DNA of 64,000 nucleotides from Lentibacillus cibarius (GTDB lineage: Bacteria; Bacillota; Bacilli; Bacillales; Amphibacillaceae): assembly GCF_005887555.1 (NCBI RefSeq), contig NZ_VCIA01000001.1, forward strand, positions 3,410,001 to 3,474,000, read 5' to 3'. This document shows positions 45,184 to 55,982 of this stretch, piece by piece (position 1 is the stretch's first letter; the number at the start of each line of letters is the position of its first letter). A program made the translations under genes and the position numbers. A model generated the notes under the pieces. It did no database searches, was not told the DNA's origin, and worked only from the letters and a program-made list of their open reading frames with translations.

Positions 45184-48100
45184 ATGATGGATATTTCAAT
45201 GAGCGAAAAAATGGGTCTTCTGCTAAAGCAGCTTGACATGCCTGAATCACATGTTAATTCCTGCTTTAGTGAAAGCCGGCTGTTAAAACTTGAAGTCCAT
45301 AAACAAACAAAAATATGGCACTTTCATATACAAGTAAAGCAAGTGCTACCAGTGGATGTTTATTCACTTTTTTTTGCCAAATTGCGAGAAACGTTTGAGC
45401 AATTTGCACAAGTGGATTTGACTATATACACGGAAGAGAAACATGCTAACAACGAGATCATTTGTAACTATTGGCGTAACTACCTACAATCTGTATCTGA
45501 TCTGTCACCGGCGTATAAAGATCTTGTATTTGACCAGACCCCACGGATAACGAATAACAAACTTACGCTCACCGCCCGGAATGAAGCGGAAGGAAAAGCA
45601 TTGAAAAAACGGCTGGAGCAACCCTTTCAGGACTATTGTAAAAAAGTTGGCGCACCGGCTTTTTCCATTGATATTGAAGTGAAAGAGGCAGAAGTAGAAG
45701 AGCTGGAAAAATTCCGGGAACAAAAAGCCCGGGAAGATCAGGAACTTATTATGAAAACCGTTCAAGAAAAGGAAAAGCGAGATAAAGATAAACAAAATAG
45801 CGAACAAAATAAGTTGCTCAAGCTAGGTTATAACATCCAGGATGAAGCGATGCCAATGGAAGATATACAGGATGAGGAGCGGCGTGTCACTGTACAGGGC
45901 TATGTTTTCTCTGCTGAAATTCGCGAGCTACGTTCCGGCAGAAGTCTGCTGATTGCCAAAGCAACGGATTATACAGACTCCCTGCAAATCAAAATGTTTT
46001 CCAAAGGCGATGAGGATGCTGAAAAATTCGCATTGTTAACAGAGGGTATGTGGATTAAGGCGCGAGGTAGCATTCAAACCGATATGTATACAAATGAATT
46101 GGCTATGATGGCCAATGACATACACGAGGTTAAAGTGGAATCACGAAAAGATACCGCCCCGGATGGTGAGAAACGTGTAGAATTCCATGCACACACAACA
46201 ATGAGCCAAATGGATGCAGTGATGTCACCGTCTGCTTTTATCAAACAGGCTGCAAATTGGGGGCATAAGGCGGTTGCAATCACTGATCATGGTGGTGTGC
46301 AAGGGTTCCCTGAAGCACATGATGCCGGCCAAAAACATGGAGTTAAAGTTCTTTATGGTGTTGAAGCCAATCTTGTCGATGACGGAGTACCAATTGCTTA
46401 CAATGAACGTGACGTGCAGCTGGAAAATGGTACCTATGTTGTGTTTGACGTAGAGACAACAGGATTGTCGGCTGTATATGATACCATCATTGAACTTGCC
46501 GGGGTGAAAATCCACCAGGGGGAGATTGTTGACCGGTTTGAATCGTTTGCCAATCCCCATCATCCGTTGTCAGAAACAACTACTGATTTGACTGGTATCA
46601 CCGACGATATGGTGAAAGATGCGCCTGATGTGGATGTTGTTTTAAAGGACTTTTATGAATGGATGGCGGATAGTATCCTTGTCGCACATAATGCCAGTTT
46701 CGACATTGGTTTCCTTGATCAAGGCTTTCAGCGAATCGACTATAACAAAACGTCCAATCCCGTCATCGATACGCTGGAATTGTCACGATTTTTGCATCCG
46801 GAACTGCGGAATCACCGTTTGAATACGATGTGTAAACACTTGGACATTGAGCTGACCCAACACCACCGTGCCATATATGATGCGGAGGCAACCGGGTATT
46901 TGTTATGGAAACTAGTGCAAGGTCTCTTAAAAAAAGAGATTACCAATCATAATCAATTAAACAACCATATGGGTGAAGGGGATGCGTATAAACGCTCACG
47001 TCCATCACATTGTATACTGCTAGCCCAAACAGAAGAGGGATTGAAAAATCTTTATAAACTCGTTTCGGCAGCACATGTTGATTATTTTTACCGTGTACCA
47101 AGAATACCACGTTCACTGTTGCAGAAATTCCGTAAAGGGCTACTTGTCGGATCAGCTTGTGACCAGGGTGAAGTATTTGAAACAATGATGCAGAAGTCAG
47201 CAGATGAAGCAGAAAAAGCTGCTACATTCTATGATTATATTGAAGTACAGCCACCAAGCAATTATGCGCATTTGATTGAAAAGGAACTGGTCCAAAATGA
47301 GGCGCAGATCCTTGATATCATTTCGAAACTAGTCGATTTAGGCAAACGGATGAACAAAATGGTGGTGGCAACCGGGAACGCCCATTACTTGGAACAACAT
47401 GACAAAATTTATCGGCAAATCTTAATCGCATCACAGTCCGGTAATCCGCTGAACAGACAAACGTTGCCTGATACACCTTTCCGGACGACAAATGAGATGC
47501 TTGATTGCTTTCGTTTTCTTGGGGAAGACAAAGCAAAAGAAATTGTAGTCGACAATACAAATACACTTGCAGACAATATTGAAGAATTATCTCCGGTTAA
47601 AGATGGCCTGTTTACACCAAAAATAGAAGGTGCAGACCAGGAAATGCGGGACCTCTGTTATAATCGTGCCAAATCCATTTATGGCGATCCTGTTCCGGAA
47701 GTGGTAACGGACCGGCTTGAAAAAGAGTTGTCAAGTATTATTGGTCACGGCTTTTCTGTTATCTATCTCATTTCACATAAACTAGTTAAAAAATCACTTG
47801 ATGATGGATATTTGGTAGGATCGCGTGGATCGGTCGGCTCGTCGCTCGTTGCAACGATGTCGGAAATCACAGAGGTGAACCCTTTGCCACCGCATTACGT
47901 TTGCACAGGTTGTCATTATCATGAATTTATTACGGACGGTTCAGTCGGCAGCGGGTTTGATTTGCCGGATAAAAACTGCCCGAATTGCGACGTTCCATTG
48001 ATAAAAGATGGACAAGACATTCCTTTTGAAACCTTTTTAGGATTTAAAGGAGATAAAGTACCGGATATCGATTTGAACTTTTCAGGCGAATACCAACCAA

Positions 48101-49482
48101 GAGCACATAACTATACAAAAGTGTTATTCGGTGAAGAAAATGTCTATCGTGCCGGAACCATCGGGACTATTGCAGAGAAAACAGCGTATGGGTATGTGAA
48201 AGGTTATGCTTCCGATAAACAACTTGTGTACAAAAATGCGGAGATTGACCGGCTTGTACAGGGATGTACTGGTGTTAAACGAACGACGGGACAGCACCCA
48301 GGCGGAATCATTGTCGTTCCTGAAGACAAAGAAATATATGATTTCACACCAATCCAATATCCTGCTGATGACCGGAACAGCGAATGGAAAACAACACATT
48401 TCGACTTCCATTCCATCCATGATAATTTGCTGAAGCTGGATATACTCGGACACGATGATCCGACTGTTATACGTATGCTACAGGACTTGAGTGGCATCGA
48501 TCCAAAAACAATTCCGACCGATGATGAAGAAGTAATGAAAATTTTCTCAGGAACGGAATCACTTGGTGTAACCCCTGACCAGATTAATTGCCAGACAGGT
48601 ACCCTTGGCGTTCCGGAGTTTGGTACAAGGTTTGTCCGTCAAATGCTGGAGGATACTAAGCCGAATACGTTTGCTGAACTTGTCATTATATCCGGATTGT
48701 CGCACGGTACGGATGTGTGGCTAGGAAATGCTGAAGAACTGATTAATGAAGGAATCTGTGAGTTACCTGATGTTATCGGTTGCCGTGATGACATCATGGT
48801 ATATCTGCTGCATAAGGGGCTTGAAGCATCACAAGCGTTTACCATTATGGAATATGTTCGTAAAGGCAGAGGACTTAAAGATGAATGGATAGACGAGATG
48901 AAAAAGCACGGCGTACCGGACTGGTATATTGAATCATGTAAAAAAATCAAATATATGTTCCCTAAAGCCCATGCTGCTGCTTATGTATTGATGGCAGTGC
49001 GTATTGCCTATTTCAAAGTACATCATCCGATTTACTTTTATGCGGCTTACTTTTCCGTCCGTGCAGGTGATTTTGAGCTGGATACAATGGTTAAAGGGTC
49101 CAATGCAATTAGAAAGCGAATTGAAGAAATTATGAACAAAGGGATTGATGCTTCACCGAAAGAGAAAAGTCTTTTGACCGTACTAGAAGTAGCACTGGAA
49201 ATGTGTGAACGTGGTTTTTCATTTCAAAAGGTGGATTTGTATCAATCAAAGGCATCTGAATTCATTGTGGATGGTAATTCATTAATTCCGCCATTCGATG
49301 CTGTAGATGGTCTTGGGACAAATGCGGCTATTAATATTGTTCAAGCTCGAGACGATGGCGAATTTCTTTCAAAGGAGGATCTTCGCCAGCGAAGCCGCAT
49401 ATCCAAAACAGTACTGGAATACTTGGATAATCACGGCTGCCTTGAAGGAATGGCCGAAAAAAATCAGTTATCACTGTTTTAG
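45184..49482 (+). CDS. polC: DNA polymerase III PolC (Gram-positive replicase)
   Basis: PolC is the replicative polymerase with built-in proofreading. The 1432-residue protein has an N-terminal domain, an OB fold near 235-320, a PHP domain (H335 in [10 protein letters not shown]) interrupted by the DEDD exonuclease (D422 and E424 in VFDVETTGL), and the C-family polymerase with catalytic D961 and D963 ([13 protein letters not shown]). A CxxC/CxxC zinc-like motif (CTGC, CPNC) lies just before the palm. It ends NQLSLF, the beta-clamp-binding tail. Length fits B. subtilis (1437). proS is missing upstream. Confidence 0.99.
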   Translation: MMDISMSEKMGLLLKQLDMPESHVNSCFSESRLLKLEVHKQTKIWHFHIQVKQVLPVDVYSLFFAKLRETFEQFAQVDLTIYTEEKHANNEIICNYWRNYLQSVSDLSPAYKDLVFDQTPRITNNKLTLTARNEAEGKALKKRLEQPFQDYCKKVGAPAFSIDIEVKEAEVEELEKFREQKAREDQELIMKTVQEKEKRDKDKQNSEQNKLLKLGYNIQDEAMPMEDIQDEERRVTVQGYVFSAEIRELRSGRSLLIAKATDYTDSLQIKMFSKGDEDAEKFALLTEGMWIKARGSIQTDMYTNELAMMANDIHEVKVESRKDTAPDGEKRVEFHAHTTMSQMDAVMSPSAFIKQAANWGHKAVAITDHGGVQGFPEAHDAGQKHGVKVLYGVEANLVDDGVPIAYNERDVQLENGTYVVFDVETTGLSAVYDTIIELAGVKIHQGEIVDRFESFANPHHPLSETTTDLTGITDDMVKDAPDVDVVLKDFYEWMADSILVAHNASFDIGFLDQGFQRIDYNKTSNPVIDTLELSRFLHPELRNHRLNTMCKHLDIELTQHHRAIYDAEATGYLLWKLVQGLLKKEITNHNQLNNHMGEGDAYKRSRPSHCILLAQTEEGLKNLYKLVSAAHVDYFYRVPRIPRSLLQKFRKGLLVGSACDQGEVFETMMQKSADEAEKAATFYDYIEVQPPSNYAHLIEKELVQNEAQILDIISKLVDLGKRMNKMVVATGNAHYLEQHDKIYRQILIASQSGNPLNRQTLPDTPFRTTNEMLDCFRFLGEDKAKEIVVDNTNTLADNIEELSPVKDGLFTPKIEGADQEMRDLCYNRAKSIYGDPVPEVVTDRLEKELSSIIGHGFSVIYLISHKLVKKSLDDGYLVGSRGSVGSSLVATMSEITEVNPLPPHYVCTGCHYHEFITDGSVGSGFDLPDKNCPNCDVPLIKDGQDIPFETFLGFKGDKVPDIDLNFSGEYQPRAHNYTKVLFGEENVYRAGTIGTIAEKTAYGYVKGYASDKQLVYKNAEIDRLVQGCTGVKRTTGQHPGGIIVVPEDKEIYDFTPIQYPADDRNSEWKTTHFDFHSIHDNLLKLDILGHDDPTVIRMLQDLSGIDPKTIPTDDEEVMKIFSGTESLGVTPDQINCQTGTLGVPEFGTRFVRQMLEDTKPNTFAELVIISGLSHGTDVWLGNAEELINEGICELPDVIGCRDDIMVYLLHKGLEASQAFTIMEYVRKGRGLKDEWIDEMKKHGVPDWYIESCKKIKYMFPKAHAAAYVLMAVRIAYFKVHHPIYFYAAYFSVRAGDFELDTMVKGSNAIRKRIEEIMNKGIDASPKEKSLLTVLEVALEMCERGFSFQKVDLYQSKASEFIVDGNSLIPPFDAVDGLGTNAAINIVQARDDGEFLSKEDLRQRSRISKTVLEYLDNHGCLEGMAEKNQLSLF

Positions 49483-49516
49483 GTGGTTCGTCATTTTGCT
49501 GTTTCCCATCATAATT

Positions 49517-50027
49517 GATATATAATGCGACATAATTTTGTATGAGTGTTAAACCGCCGCTGCGGAAATACACTACGCTTTCCGCGGGTGACCCGTGAGC
49601 CTCCTCGGACATCCGGTGTGCTCGTCGTGTTGCAAGTGGTTTCAGTGAAGCAGCACTCCTCGCAACTCGTAGCGTACTCGGTGGAAGTATCGCTCGTTCC
49701 TGCGGGGTCTCACTTTGGCCACTGTTCCCGCAGGAGTCTCCGTGTATTTCCTCCGCTTGTGCTTAACTACATTTATACATAATTAAATCACAAAGAATAA
49801 TGAACTACTATTTTGATGGTTGATTGGAGTGGAGGCCAGTCGACTCCTGCGGGAAAAGGAAGGCAGGCTAAGTTCGCGACGTCCTGTCGCAACGCCTGCA
49901 CTAGCACGTCCTGTGCGTCGAAGATCCCGCAGGAAGCGGTTTTCTTCCGAGGAAGCTGAAGCGTTGCCCGCGGAAAGCGACTAGCTGGAACGGAAATCAA
50001 CCTAGCACTTACGTCACATTATATATC
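49517..50027. mobile_element. MITE-like element A with mosaic GC-rich interior
   Basis: Terminal inverted repeats GATATATAATGCGACATAA (49517-49535) and the complement of GATATATAATGTGACGTAA (50009-50027) bound 511 bases with no transposase. The first internal 30 bases (TTTTGTATGAGTGTTAAACC and CGCCGCTGCGG) also occur in element B at 61697. The interior includes CTTTCCGCGGGTGACCCG, a CTCCTGCGGG/CCCGCAGG inverted pair and, at 49860-49928 on the minus strand, a copy of the ACAGGACGT repeat seen at 9131 and 59187. It directly follows polC. Confidence 0.65.
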
Positions 50028-50159
50028 TTTTATGTACTAAAAACACCATTACAGAAAGCAGCTTTTACGTTTATCAAGATTGCAAGGCAACGATTAGAGG
50101 GGGTTCAAGGTTATCACAGTTAACTGTTTGAGCTTAACTTTTTGGTGCGAAAGTTGAGT
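50028..50159. repeat. Right arm of the outer inverted-repeat element (copy A)
   Basis: This 132-base segment matches 61852-61973: CAGTTAACTGTTT and TTTTTGGTGCGAAAGTTGAG occur in both, at similar spacing. At 61.6-62.0 kb this arm has a matching left arm starting ACTCAGCTTTCGCA; here no left arm is visible, as polC ends 34 bases before element A. Confidence 0.55.
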
Positions 50160-50257
50160 GATTTAAAAACCGCTGTAAAAAACATTCGACACGTGCTATA
50201 GGAAGAGGCGAATATAGCTTTTTCCCAAACACCCAAAAGTGGAGGGAGTGATGGTAC

Positions 50258-51112
50258 TTGGAATTGGTAAATGGACATAACCAATCAATCCGACAGTTTC
50301 TTATTGACAACCAGCAAGTCTTTGCAGATGAATTGCTTAATGAGGCAAAAAATGTTCGCGATAAGATTGAGGAAATTCAGCTGATAGGGAATATTGATTT
50401 ACTACAAAATGCACATAAGCTAGTTTTGTATGTTGTAGATGAGAAAAACCAGGAAGTAGAGGAGTTTGCCAAACAGGAAGGTATTGCTTGGGCAAAGTAT
50501 TCCCTCACACTGACATTGAAAATCGAATGGATTCAGGCAATACGCCGAACACTATGGAATTTTCTCTACGAACACGACAGGTTAAACAATCAACTAAACA
50601 GTCGTGACGAATTCTATCGGAGGGAAAGTAAAATAAATGATTTGATTGATAAGTTTCTGAATGGATTTTTCATCAGCTATTCCGCTTTTAAGGACAAATT
50701 GCTTGAAGATCAACGAAAACTGGTAGAAAACTTATCGGCACCGATTATTCCGATTACTTCAGCGATAAGCATATTACCGCTAATTGGATCAATGGACAAC
50801 TATCGGGCAAACATTATTGAAGAAAAGGTTTTACTTGAAATAGGCAACCGGCGTGTGCAGACATTAATAATGGATTTGTCTGGAATTGCATCTATGGAGA
50901 CGGAGGCAATACACCGCTTTATGCGGCTATTGGATGGAGTGTCAATGATGGGATGCAAACCCGTGATTACCGGATTACGACCAGACATCGTGCAGAATAT
51001 GATGGATTTGGATGTGAAATTCGGGCAGAATGTAGAAACGAAAGGGACACTTCAGCAAGCGCTGCACGGCTATTTGAATTTGAATACAGAAAACCATGCG
51101 TCGAAGAGTTAG
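50258..51112 (+). CDS. RsbR-like STAS domain protein (orphan)
   Basis: A 284-residue protein with a helical, globin-like N-terminal sensor region (residues 1-140) and a C-terminal STAS domain (about 160-275). The STAS core reads LSAPIIPITSAISILPLIGSMD, then IMDLSGIASMETEAIHRFM (D206, S208 at the usual Thr/Ser phosphosite) and GCKPVITGLRPDIVQNM. This is the layout of RsbR stressosome paralogues that act in the sigma-B pathway. No rsbS, rsbT or sigB is nearby. Start TTG 50258 follows GGAGGGAGTG. It is inserted between polC and rimP, which adjoin in B. subtilis. Confidence 0.85.
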   Translation: MELVNGHNQSIRQFLIDNQQVFADELLNEAKNVRDKIEEIQLIGNIDLLQNAHKLVLYVVDEKNQEVEEFAKQEGIAWAKYSLTLTLKIEWIQAIRRTLWNFLYEHDRLNNQLNSRDEFYRRESKINDLIDKFLNGFFISYSAFKDKLLEDQRKLVENLSAPIIPITSAISILPLIGSMDNYRANIIEEKVLLEIGNRRVQTLIMDLSGIASMETEAIHRFMRLLDGVSMMGCKPVITGLRPDIVQNMMDLDVKFGQNVETKGTLQQALHGYLNLNTENHASKS

Positions 51113-51163
51113 TTTTAATAAATAGTTGGAATGAAGGCTTAATAGACGTCAACAACCAAATTC

Positions 51164-51192
51164 TTGCAACATCCACGTACATATGCTATAGT
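51164..51192 (+). promoter_or_regulatory. Sigma-A promoter upstream of the rimP-nusA operon
   Basis: TTGCAA (51164-51169), a 17-base spacer and TATAGT (51187-51192) form a strong match. Transcription would begin near 51199 and meet two hairpins before rimP at 51474. Confidence 0.6.
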
Positions 51193-51222
51193 TTTAAAGG
51201 TACGTAATGATACGGAGCAGTA

Positions 51223-51250
51223 AAAGAGTGGGCGCCCCCCACTCTTTATT
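51223..51250 (+). terminator. Terminator hairpin in the rimP leader
   Basis: AAAGAGTGGG (51223-51232) pairs with CCCACTCTTT (51238-51247) around a five-base loop, followed by ATTCA. The stem itself supplies T residues in both directions. It can end transcripts from the rsbR-like gene and from the promoter at 51164. Confidence 0.7.
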
Positions 51251-51274
51251 CATACTGCTGATTTCCGCACTGTC

Positions 51275-51303
51275 TCCCCTTGCCACATCTTCCGGCAGGG
51301 GGA
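51275..51303 (+). other. Second hairpin in the rimP leader
   Basis: TCCCCTTGCC (51275-51284) pairs with GGCAGGGGGA (51294-51303), ten pairs with one G-T, followed by TTATATTATC. The weak U-run suggests an attenuator or a structural leader element. The remaining 170 bases before rimP hold a possible CodY box at 51329-51343 and no gene. Confidence 0.55.
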
Positions 51304-51473
51304 TTATATTATCGGTCAATTGACGTTTTAGTTTCGGAAAATTTGCCGAGATATGGGACGCGGGGTGCAGGAGATAGGCGGTACGGTACGTTCGTTTAGC
51401 AGTTAATGTGCAATGAAATGTGTATGAAGGTCCATACTAGTAAATATTACAATTGAATAAAGGAGGATGTTTG

Positions 51474-51944
51474 TTGAGTTCTCATGTTATCAAAACGACG
51501 GAAGAATTGATAGACCCAATCTTAGAGGAAAAAGGACTGGAATTGGTTGATATTGAATATGTAAAGGAAGGAAAAAACTGGTTCCTCCGCGTGTATATTG
51601 ATAAGAGCGGTGGTGTCGATATCAATGAATGCGGGGTTGTATCGGAACAACTTAGTGAAAAGCTTGATCAAGCCGATCCCGTTAAAGGCGCATATTTTTT
51701 GGAAGTCTCCTCGCCAGGTGTCGAACGCCCGCTTAAATCAAAAGACGATTTCCAAAAAAATCTTGGTAACAATGTATATGTGAAATTGTATGAACCCATC
51801 GATGGTCAAAAGGAATACGAGGGGATACTTAAAGCATTTGATGGTAATACAGCGACCATTGAATATAAAATTAAAACCCGTACGAAAATTATAGAAATAC
51901 CGTACGACAAAATAGCAAAAGCAAGATTAGCGGTGACATTATAA
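51474..51944 (+). CDS. rimP: Ribosome maturation factor RimP
   Basis: RimP is needed for 30S maturation. From TTG 51474 the protein has 156 residues, the B. subtilis length, with [22 protein letters not shown] and [13 protein letters not shown] as family motifs. AAAGGAGG at 51460-51467 fits TTG 51474 better than the TTG three bases upstream. It heads the nusA-infB operon. Confidence 0.97.
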   Translation: MSSHVIKTTEELIDPILEEKGLELVDIEYVKEGKNWFLRVYIDKSGGVDINECGVVSEQLSEKLDQADPVKGAYFLEVSSPGVERPLKSKDDFQKNLGNNVYVKLYEPIDGQKEYEGILKAFDGNTATIEYKIKTRTKIIEIPYDKIAKARLAVTL

Positions 51945-51959
51945 AGGGGGAAACGAAAA

Positions 51960-53072
51960 ATGAGCAGTCAATTGTTTGACGCCATTGATTACTTAGAAAA
52001 GGAAAAAGGTATTGATAAAGATATATTGATGGAGGCATTGGAAGCCGCCCTCATTTCCGCTTATAAAAAGAATTTTAAATCTGCTTCAAACGTTCGTGTT
52101 GATATTGATGAAGAGTCAGCTTCGTTAAAGGTTTTCTCACGTAAAACCGTTGTGGAGGAGGTTGAAAATAACCTTGAAGAAATATCCCTGGAAGAGGCGA
52201 GGGAGATTGATCCGAATTATGAGGCTGATGATATCATCGAGGTTGAAGTGACGCCGAAAGACTTCGGACGGATCGCAGCTCAGGCTGCCAAGCAAGTTGT
52301 TACCCAGCGCGTCCGAGAGGCGGAACGTGGCGTGATATTCAGCGAGTATGCTGATCGTGAGGAAGACGTGATGACAGGTATCATTTCGCGCAAAGACACG
52401 CGTTTTGTTTATGTTAATCTTGGCAAGATCGAAGCAAAACTCGCTGAATCTGAACAAATGCCTACAGAGGACTATTACGTGCATGACCGTCTGAAAGTAT
52501 TTGTTACGAAAGTGGAAAATTCAAGCAAAGGGCCGCAGATTTATATATCAAGATCACACCCCGGCTTACTAAAACGCTTGTTTGAAATGGAAGTGCCGGA
52601 AATATATGATGGTACTGTAGAGATAAAATCGGTAGCCCGTGAAGCAGGTGACCGTTCAAAGATGTCTGTCCATGCTGAAGATCCGGAAATTGATGCAGTT
52701 GGCTCCTGTGTTGGACAGCGCGGACAACGGATTCAAGTGGTAGTTGATGAACTAAAAGGTGAGAAAATTGATGTTGTTGAATGGTCGGATGATCCTGTCG
52801 TCTATGTTTCTAATGCGCTTAGCCCGTCTAAAGTGATTGATGTCTTGGTGGATGAAGAAGACAAGGCAACAACAGTTATTGTACCTGACTACCAATTGTC
52901 ACTTGCAATCGGAAAGCGGGGTCAGAATGCTCGCTTGGCGGCAAAATTAACTGGATGGAAAATTGATATAAAAAGCGAATCTGAAGCACGTGAAGAAGGA
53001 CTTTTAACAGATGACTCAGATACCTTTGATGATGATGCCTATTCTGACAATGAAGAAGACTTGTTTGAATAA
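51960..53072 (+). CDS. nusA: Transcription termination/antitermination factor NusA
   Basis: NusA binds RNA polymerase and modulates pausing and termination. The 370-residue protein has the N-terminal polymerase-binding domain (to about 125), an S1 domain (VMTGIISRKDTRFVYVNLG), then two KH domains (VGSCVGQRGQRIQVVVDEL and LAIGKRGQNARLAAKLTGW). It ends in an acidic tail. rimP is 15 bases upstream and rnpM 12 bases downstream. It could act on its own leader hairpins. Confidence 0.99.
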   Translation: MSSQLFDAIDYLEKEKGIDKDILMEALEAALISAYKKNFKSASNVRVDIDEESASLKVFSRKTVVEEVENNLEEISLEEAREIDPNYEADDIIEVEVTPKDFGRIAAQAAKQVVTQRVREAERGVIFSEYADREEDVMTGIISRKDTRFVYVNLGKIEAKLAESEQMPTEDYYVHDRLKVFVTKVENSSKGPQIYISRSHPGLLKRLFEMEVPEIYDGTVEIKSVAREAGDRSKMSVHAEDPEIDAVGSCVGQRGQRIQVVVDELKGEKIDVVEWSDDPVVYVSNALSPSKVIDVLVDEEDKATTVIVPDYQLSLAIGKRGQNARLAAKLTGWKIDIKSESEAREEGLLTDDSDTFDDDAYSDNEEDLFE

Positions 53073-53084
53073 GGGGGAAGTCAA

Positions 53085-53366
53085 ATGGCAAAACAACGTA
53101 AAGTACCGCAGCGCAAATGCATCGTGACAAATGAAATGAAACCAAAGAAAGAACTTATACGAGTTGTTCGTAATAAGGAAGGTGAGGTTTTTGTTGACCT
53201 CACAGGTAAGAAAAATGGACGCGGGGCCTATGTTTCGGCCGAACAGGAAGTAATCGAGAAAGCAGAAAAGGCTGACCTCCTGAGCCGTCAGTTGAATGCC
53301 GAGGTTGACCCAGCCATCTATACTGAGCTGAAACAAGCCGCTGAAGGTAAAATAAATGAAAAATAA
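53085..53366 (+). CDS. rnpM: YlxR/RnpM family RNA-binding protein
   Basis: A 93-residue basic protein with the YlxR signature VPQRKCIVTNEMKPKKELIRVVRNKEG and GKKNGRGAYVS. In B. subtilis YlxR (RnpM) binds RNase P RNA and lowers its activity. It sits between nusA and the L7Ae-like gene as usual, overlapping the latter by 11 bases. Confidence 0.96.
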   Translation: MAKQRKVPQRKCIVTNEMKPKKELIRVVRNKEGEVFVDLTGKKNGRGAYVSAEQEVIEKAEKADLLSRQLNAEVDPAIYTELKQAAEGKINEK

Positions 53367-53655
53367 TTATTTAAATATCGTCGGACTTGCCTATCGGGCG
53401 GGGAAGTGTTCCACTGGGGAAGACACAATCGTGAAAGATATTAGGCAGCAAAGGGCAAAGCTCGTCCTGCTGGCAAGTGATATTGGTCCCCGTACACAAA
53501 AAAAACTTATGAATAAATGTAAAACCTATGAGGTGCCATTTGTATTCGTGGACGACAAAGAATTACTGTCCTATGCAATTGGTAAATCCCAGCGAGTGGC
53601 AGTAGCCATTTTGGATGATGGGTTTGCAGCCAAAATCCAATCGCTGCTTAGGTAA
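53356..53655 (+). CDS. rplGA: L7Ae-family ribosomal protein RplGA (YlxQ)
   Basis: A 99-residue member of the L7Ae/L30e/S12e RNA-binding family: [42 protein letters not shown] with the later [13 protein letters not shown] and [12 protein letters not shown]. It may bind K-turn RNAs. It is co-transcribed with nusA and infB and starts within rnpM. Confidence 0.96.
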   Translation: MKNNYLNIVGLAYRAGKCSTGEDTIVKDIRQQRAKLVLLASDIGPRTQKKLMNKCKTYEVPFVFVDDKELLSYAIGKSQRVAVAILDDGFAAKIQSLLR

Positions 53656-53675
53656 AAAATCTTGGGGGTGGATGT

Positions 53676-55982
53676 ATGAGCAAAATGCGCATATATGAAT
53701 ATGCAAGGCAGAATAACACAACCAGTAAAGAAGTAATCCAGCAACTTAAAAATCTAAATGTAGATGTTAAGAACCACATGTCAACTATTTCTATTGAAAC
53801 GATTGTGGAACTTGATAAAAAGTTTGCACCAAATGAGAACGGAAATAAAACTTCCAGTAATGATAAACAACAGACAAACAATCCAAAAAACAATAAAAAT
53901 GAAAGCGGACGGCGTATGAATAAACAACAATCAAATAGCAAGCCCAATAAGCAACATCAGCAAAATCAAAATAAAAAACAGGCTTCACCTAATCAGCGAA
54001 ACCAGGAAAGCCAAAATAAACAGCAGATTTCTCAAGGGCAGCAAAACCAAAAAAATCCGAACAAAAAACAGGCGCCACAGGGGCAACAAAAACGTGGCGA
54101 CAATCAAAAGCGACAGGATCAACAAAAGAAAAAAGGTCGCCAGCACAAGAATCAGCAACATAACCGCAACCATAATAAAAACCAAAACACGAATTCAGCA
54201 CCAAAGCAACAGAAACCTGTAAAGAAATTGCCGGAGAAAATCACGTACAGTGAAACACTGACCGTTGATGAACTAGCTGCTAAATTGAATAAGGATGCAT
54301 CAGAAATAATCAAAAAGCTTATGTTTCTTGGGGTAATGGCTACCAAGAACCAGGACCTTGATGATGATGCAGTTGAATTAATTTGTGATGAGTTCGGTGT
54401 CCAAGTGGAGAAGGAAATTATCCTTGAAGATACTGATTTTGATAAATACCGTGAAGAAGATGATGAAGCTAATTTAATTGAACGACCCGCCGTTGTAACG
54501 ATTATGGGCCACGTCGACCATGGTAAAACAACCCTTTTAGACGCAATCCGTCATGCAAAAGTGACAGAGGGTGAAGCAGGTGGAATCACACAGCATATAG
54601 GTGCTTATCAGGTAGAAAATGATGGAAAAAAACTAACCTTTCTTGATACTCCAGGTCACGCTGCATTTACCAGTATGCGCTCCCGTGGTGCTCAGGTAAC
54701 TGATATTGCTGTTTTAGTTGTTGCTGCTGATGATGGTGTCATGCCACAAACAGTTGAGGCAATTAATCATGCTAAGGCTGCTGAAGTCCCAATTATTGTA
54801 GCCGTCAACAAGATGGATAAAGAAGGGGCGAATCCGGACCGGGTTATGCAGGAGCTGACAGAGTACGAGTTAATCCCTGAGGACTGGGGAGGAAGCACTA
54901 TCTTCGTCAATATGTCCGCAGCCAAACATGAAGGTATTGATAGCCTCCTGGAAATGCTTGTCCTTGTATCCGAGATGGAGGAGTTAAAGGCTAATCCAAA
55001 AGCCAACGCGTTCGGGACGGTTATCGAGGCCGAGCTTGATAAAGGAAAAGGGCCTGTTGCGACATTACTAGTACAAAACGGCACACTGAATAAAAGTGAT
55101 TCCATTGTAGTCGGCAGTACGTTTGGTCGAGTTCGCGCAATGGTCAATGATGAAGGTAAACGTGTACAGTCAGCTGAGCCATCAACCCCTGTGGAAGTGA
55201 CTGGATTAAATGATGTGCCGCAAGCAGGAGATCAGTTTCTCGTTTTCAGTGATGAGAAGAAAGCGCGTCAGGTCGGTGAAGCACGACAGCAAAAACACAT
55301 CCAAGAAACACGGTCGGAAACAACGAAAGTCAGTGTGGATGACTTGTTTGAACAAATTAAACAAGGCGAGATGAAGGAGATTAATGTTGTCATTAAGGCT
55401 GACGTGCAGGGATCGGCCGAGGCACTTGCATCCTCACTTGAAAAGATTGATGTGGAAGGTGTCAAAATCAAAATTATTCACACTGGCGTTGGTGCTATTA
55501 AAGAATCGGATATCATTCTTGCTTCCGCATCCAATGCCATTGTCGTCGGATTTAATGTACGTCCCGATGTCAACGCTAAAAAAGCTGCCGATACGGAAAA
55601 AGTGGATGTTCGATTGCATCGCGTCATTTACAAGGTGATAGAAGAAATAGAAGCAGCAATGAAAGGCATGCTTGACCCTGAATATGAGGAAAAAGTGATT
55701 GGGCAGGCTGAAGTAAGGGAAACATTTAAGGTATCAAAGATTGGTACGATTGCGGGTAGTTATGTGACAGATGGAAAAGTAACGCGCGATTCAGGTGTGC
55801 GCCTTATCCGTGACGGCGTCGTCCAATTTGAAGGTGAAATTGATACCTTGAAACGATTTAAAGATGATGCAAAAGAAGTTTCTCAAAACTATGAATGTGG
55901 TATAACGCTCAAAAACTTTAATGATATTAAAGAAGGCGACATACTTGAAGCATTCGTCATGGAAGAAATTGAGCGCACATGA
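53676..55982 (+). CDS. infB: Translation initiation factor IF-2
   Basis: IF-2 delivers initiator tRNA to the ribosome. The 768-residue protein has an N-terminal IF2-N helix ([24 protein letters not shown]), a disordered linker at about 55-185 made almost wholly of Asn, Gln and Lys, a second IF2-N domain, then the GTPase with G1 GHVDHGKT at 278-285, DTPGHAAF and NKMDKEG, followed by domains II-IV. The start ATG 53676 overlaps nothing. ylxP starts within the last codons. Confidence 0.99.
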   Translation: MSKMRIYEYARQNNTTSKEVIQQLKNLNVDVKNHMSTISIETIVELDKKFAPNENGNKTSSNDKQQTNNPKNNKNESGRRMNKQQSNSKPNKQHQQNQNKKQASPNQRNQESQNKQQISQGQQNQKNPNKKQAPQGQQKRGDNQKRQDQQKKKGRQHKNQQHNRNHNKNQNTNSAPKQQKPVKKLPEKITYSETLTVDELAAKLNKDASEIIKKLMFLGVMATKNQDLDDDAVELICDEFGVQVEKEIILEDTDFDKYREEDDEANLIERPAVVTIMGHVDHGKTTLLDAIRHAKVTEGEAGGITQHIGAYQVENDGKKLTFLDTPGHAAFTSMRSRGAQVTDIAVLVVAADDGVMPQTVEAINHAKAAEVPIIVAVNKMDKEGANPDRVMQELTEYELIPEDWGGSTIFVNMSAAKHEGIDSLLEMLVLVSEMEELKANPKANAFGTVIEAELDKGKGPVATLLVQNGTLNKSDSIVVGSTFGRVRAMVNDEGKRVQSAEPSTPVEVTGLNDVPQAGDQFLVFSDEKKARQVGEARQQKHIQETRSETTKVSVDDLFEQIKQGEMKEINVVIKADVQGSAEALASSLEKIDVEGVKIKIIHTGVGAIKESDIILASASNAIVVGFNVRPDVNAKKAADTEKVDVRLHRVIYKVIEEIEAAMKGMLDPEYEEKVIGQAEVRETFKVSKIGTIAGSYVTDGKVTRDSGVRLIRDGVVQFEGEIDTLKRFKDDAKEVSQNYECGITLKNFNDIKEGDILEAFVMEEIERT

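Noticed and set aside
49517..50160. A degraded insertion sequence with transposase after polC
   Set aside because: No frame encodes DDE, Tyr or Ser recombinase motifs; the content is non-coding repeat sequence only.
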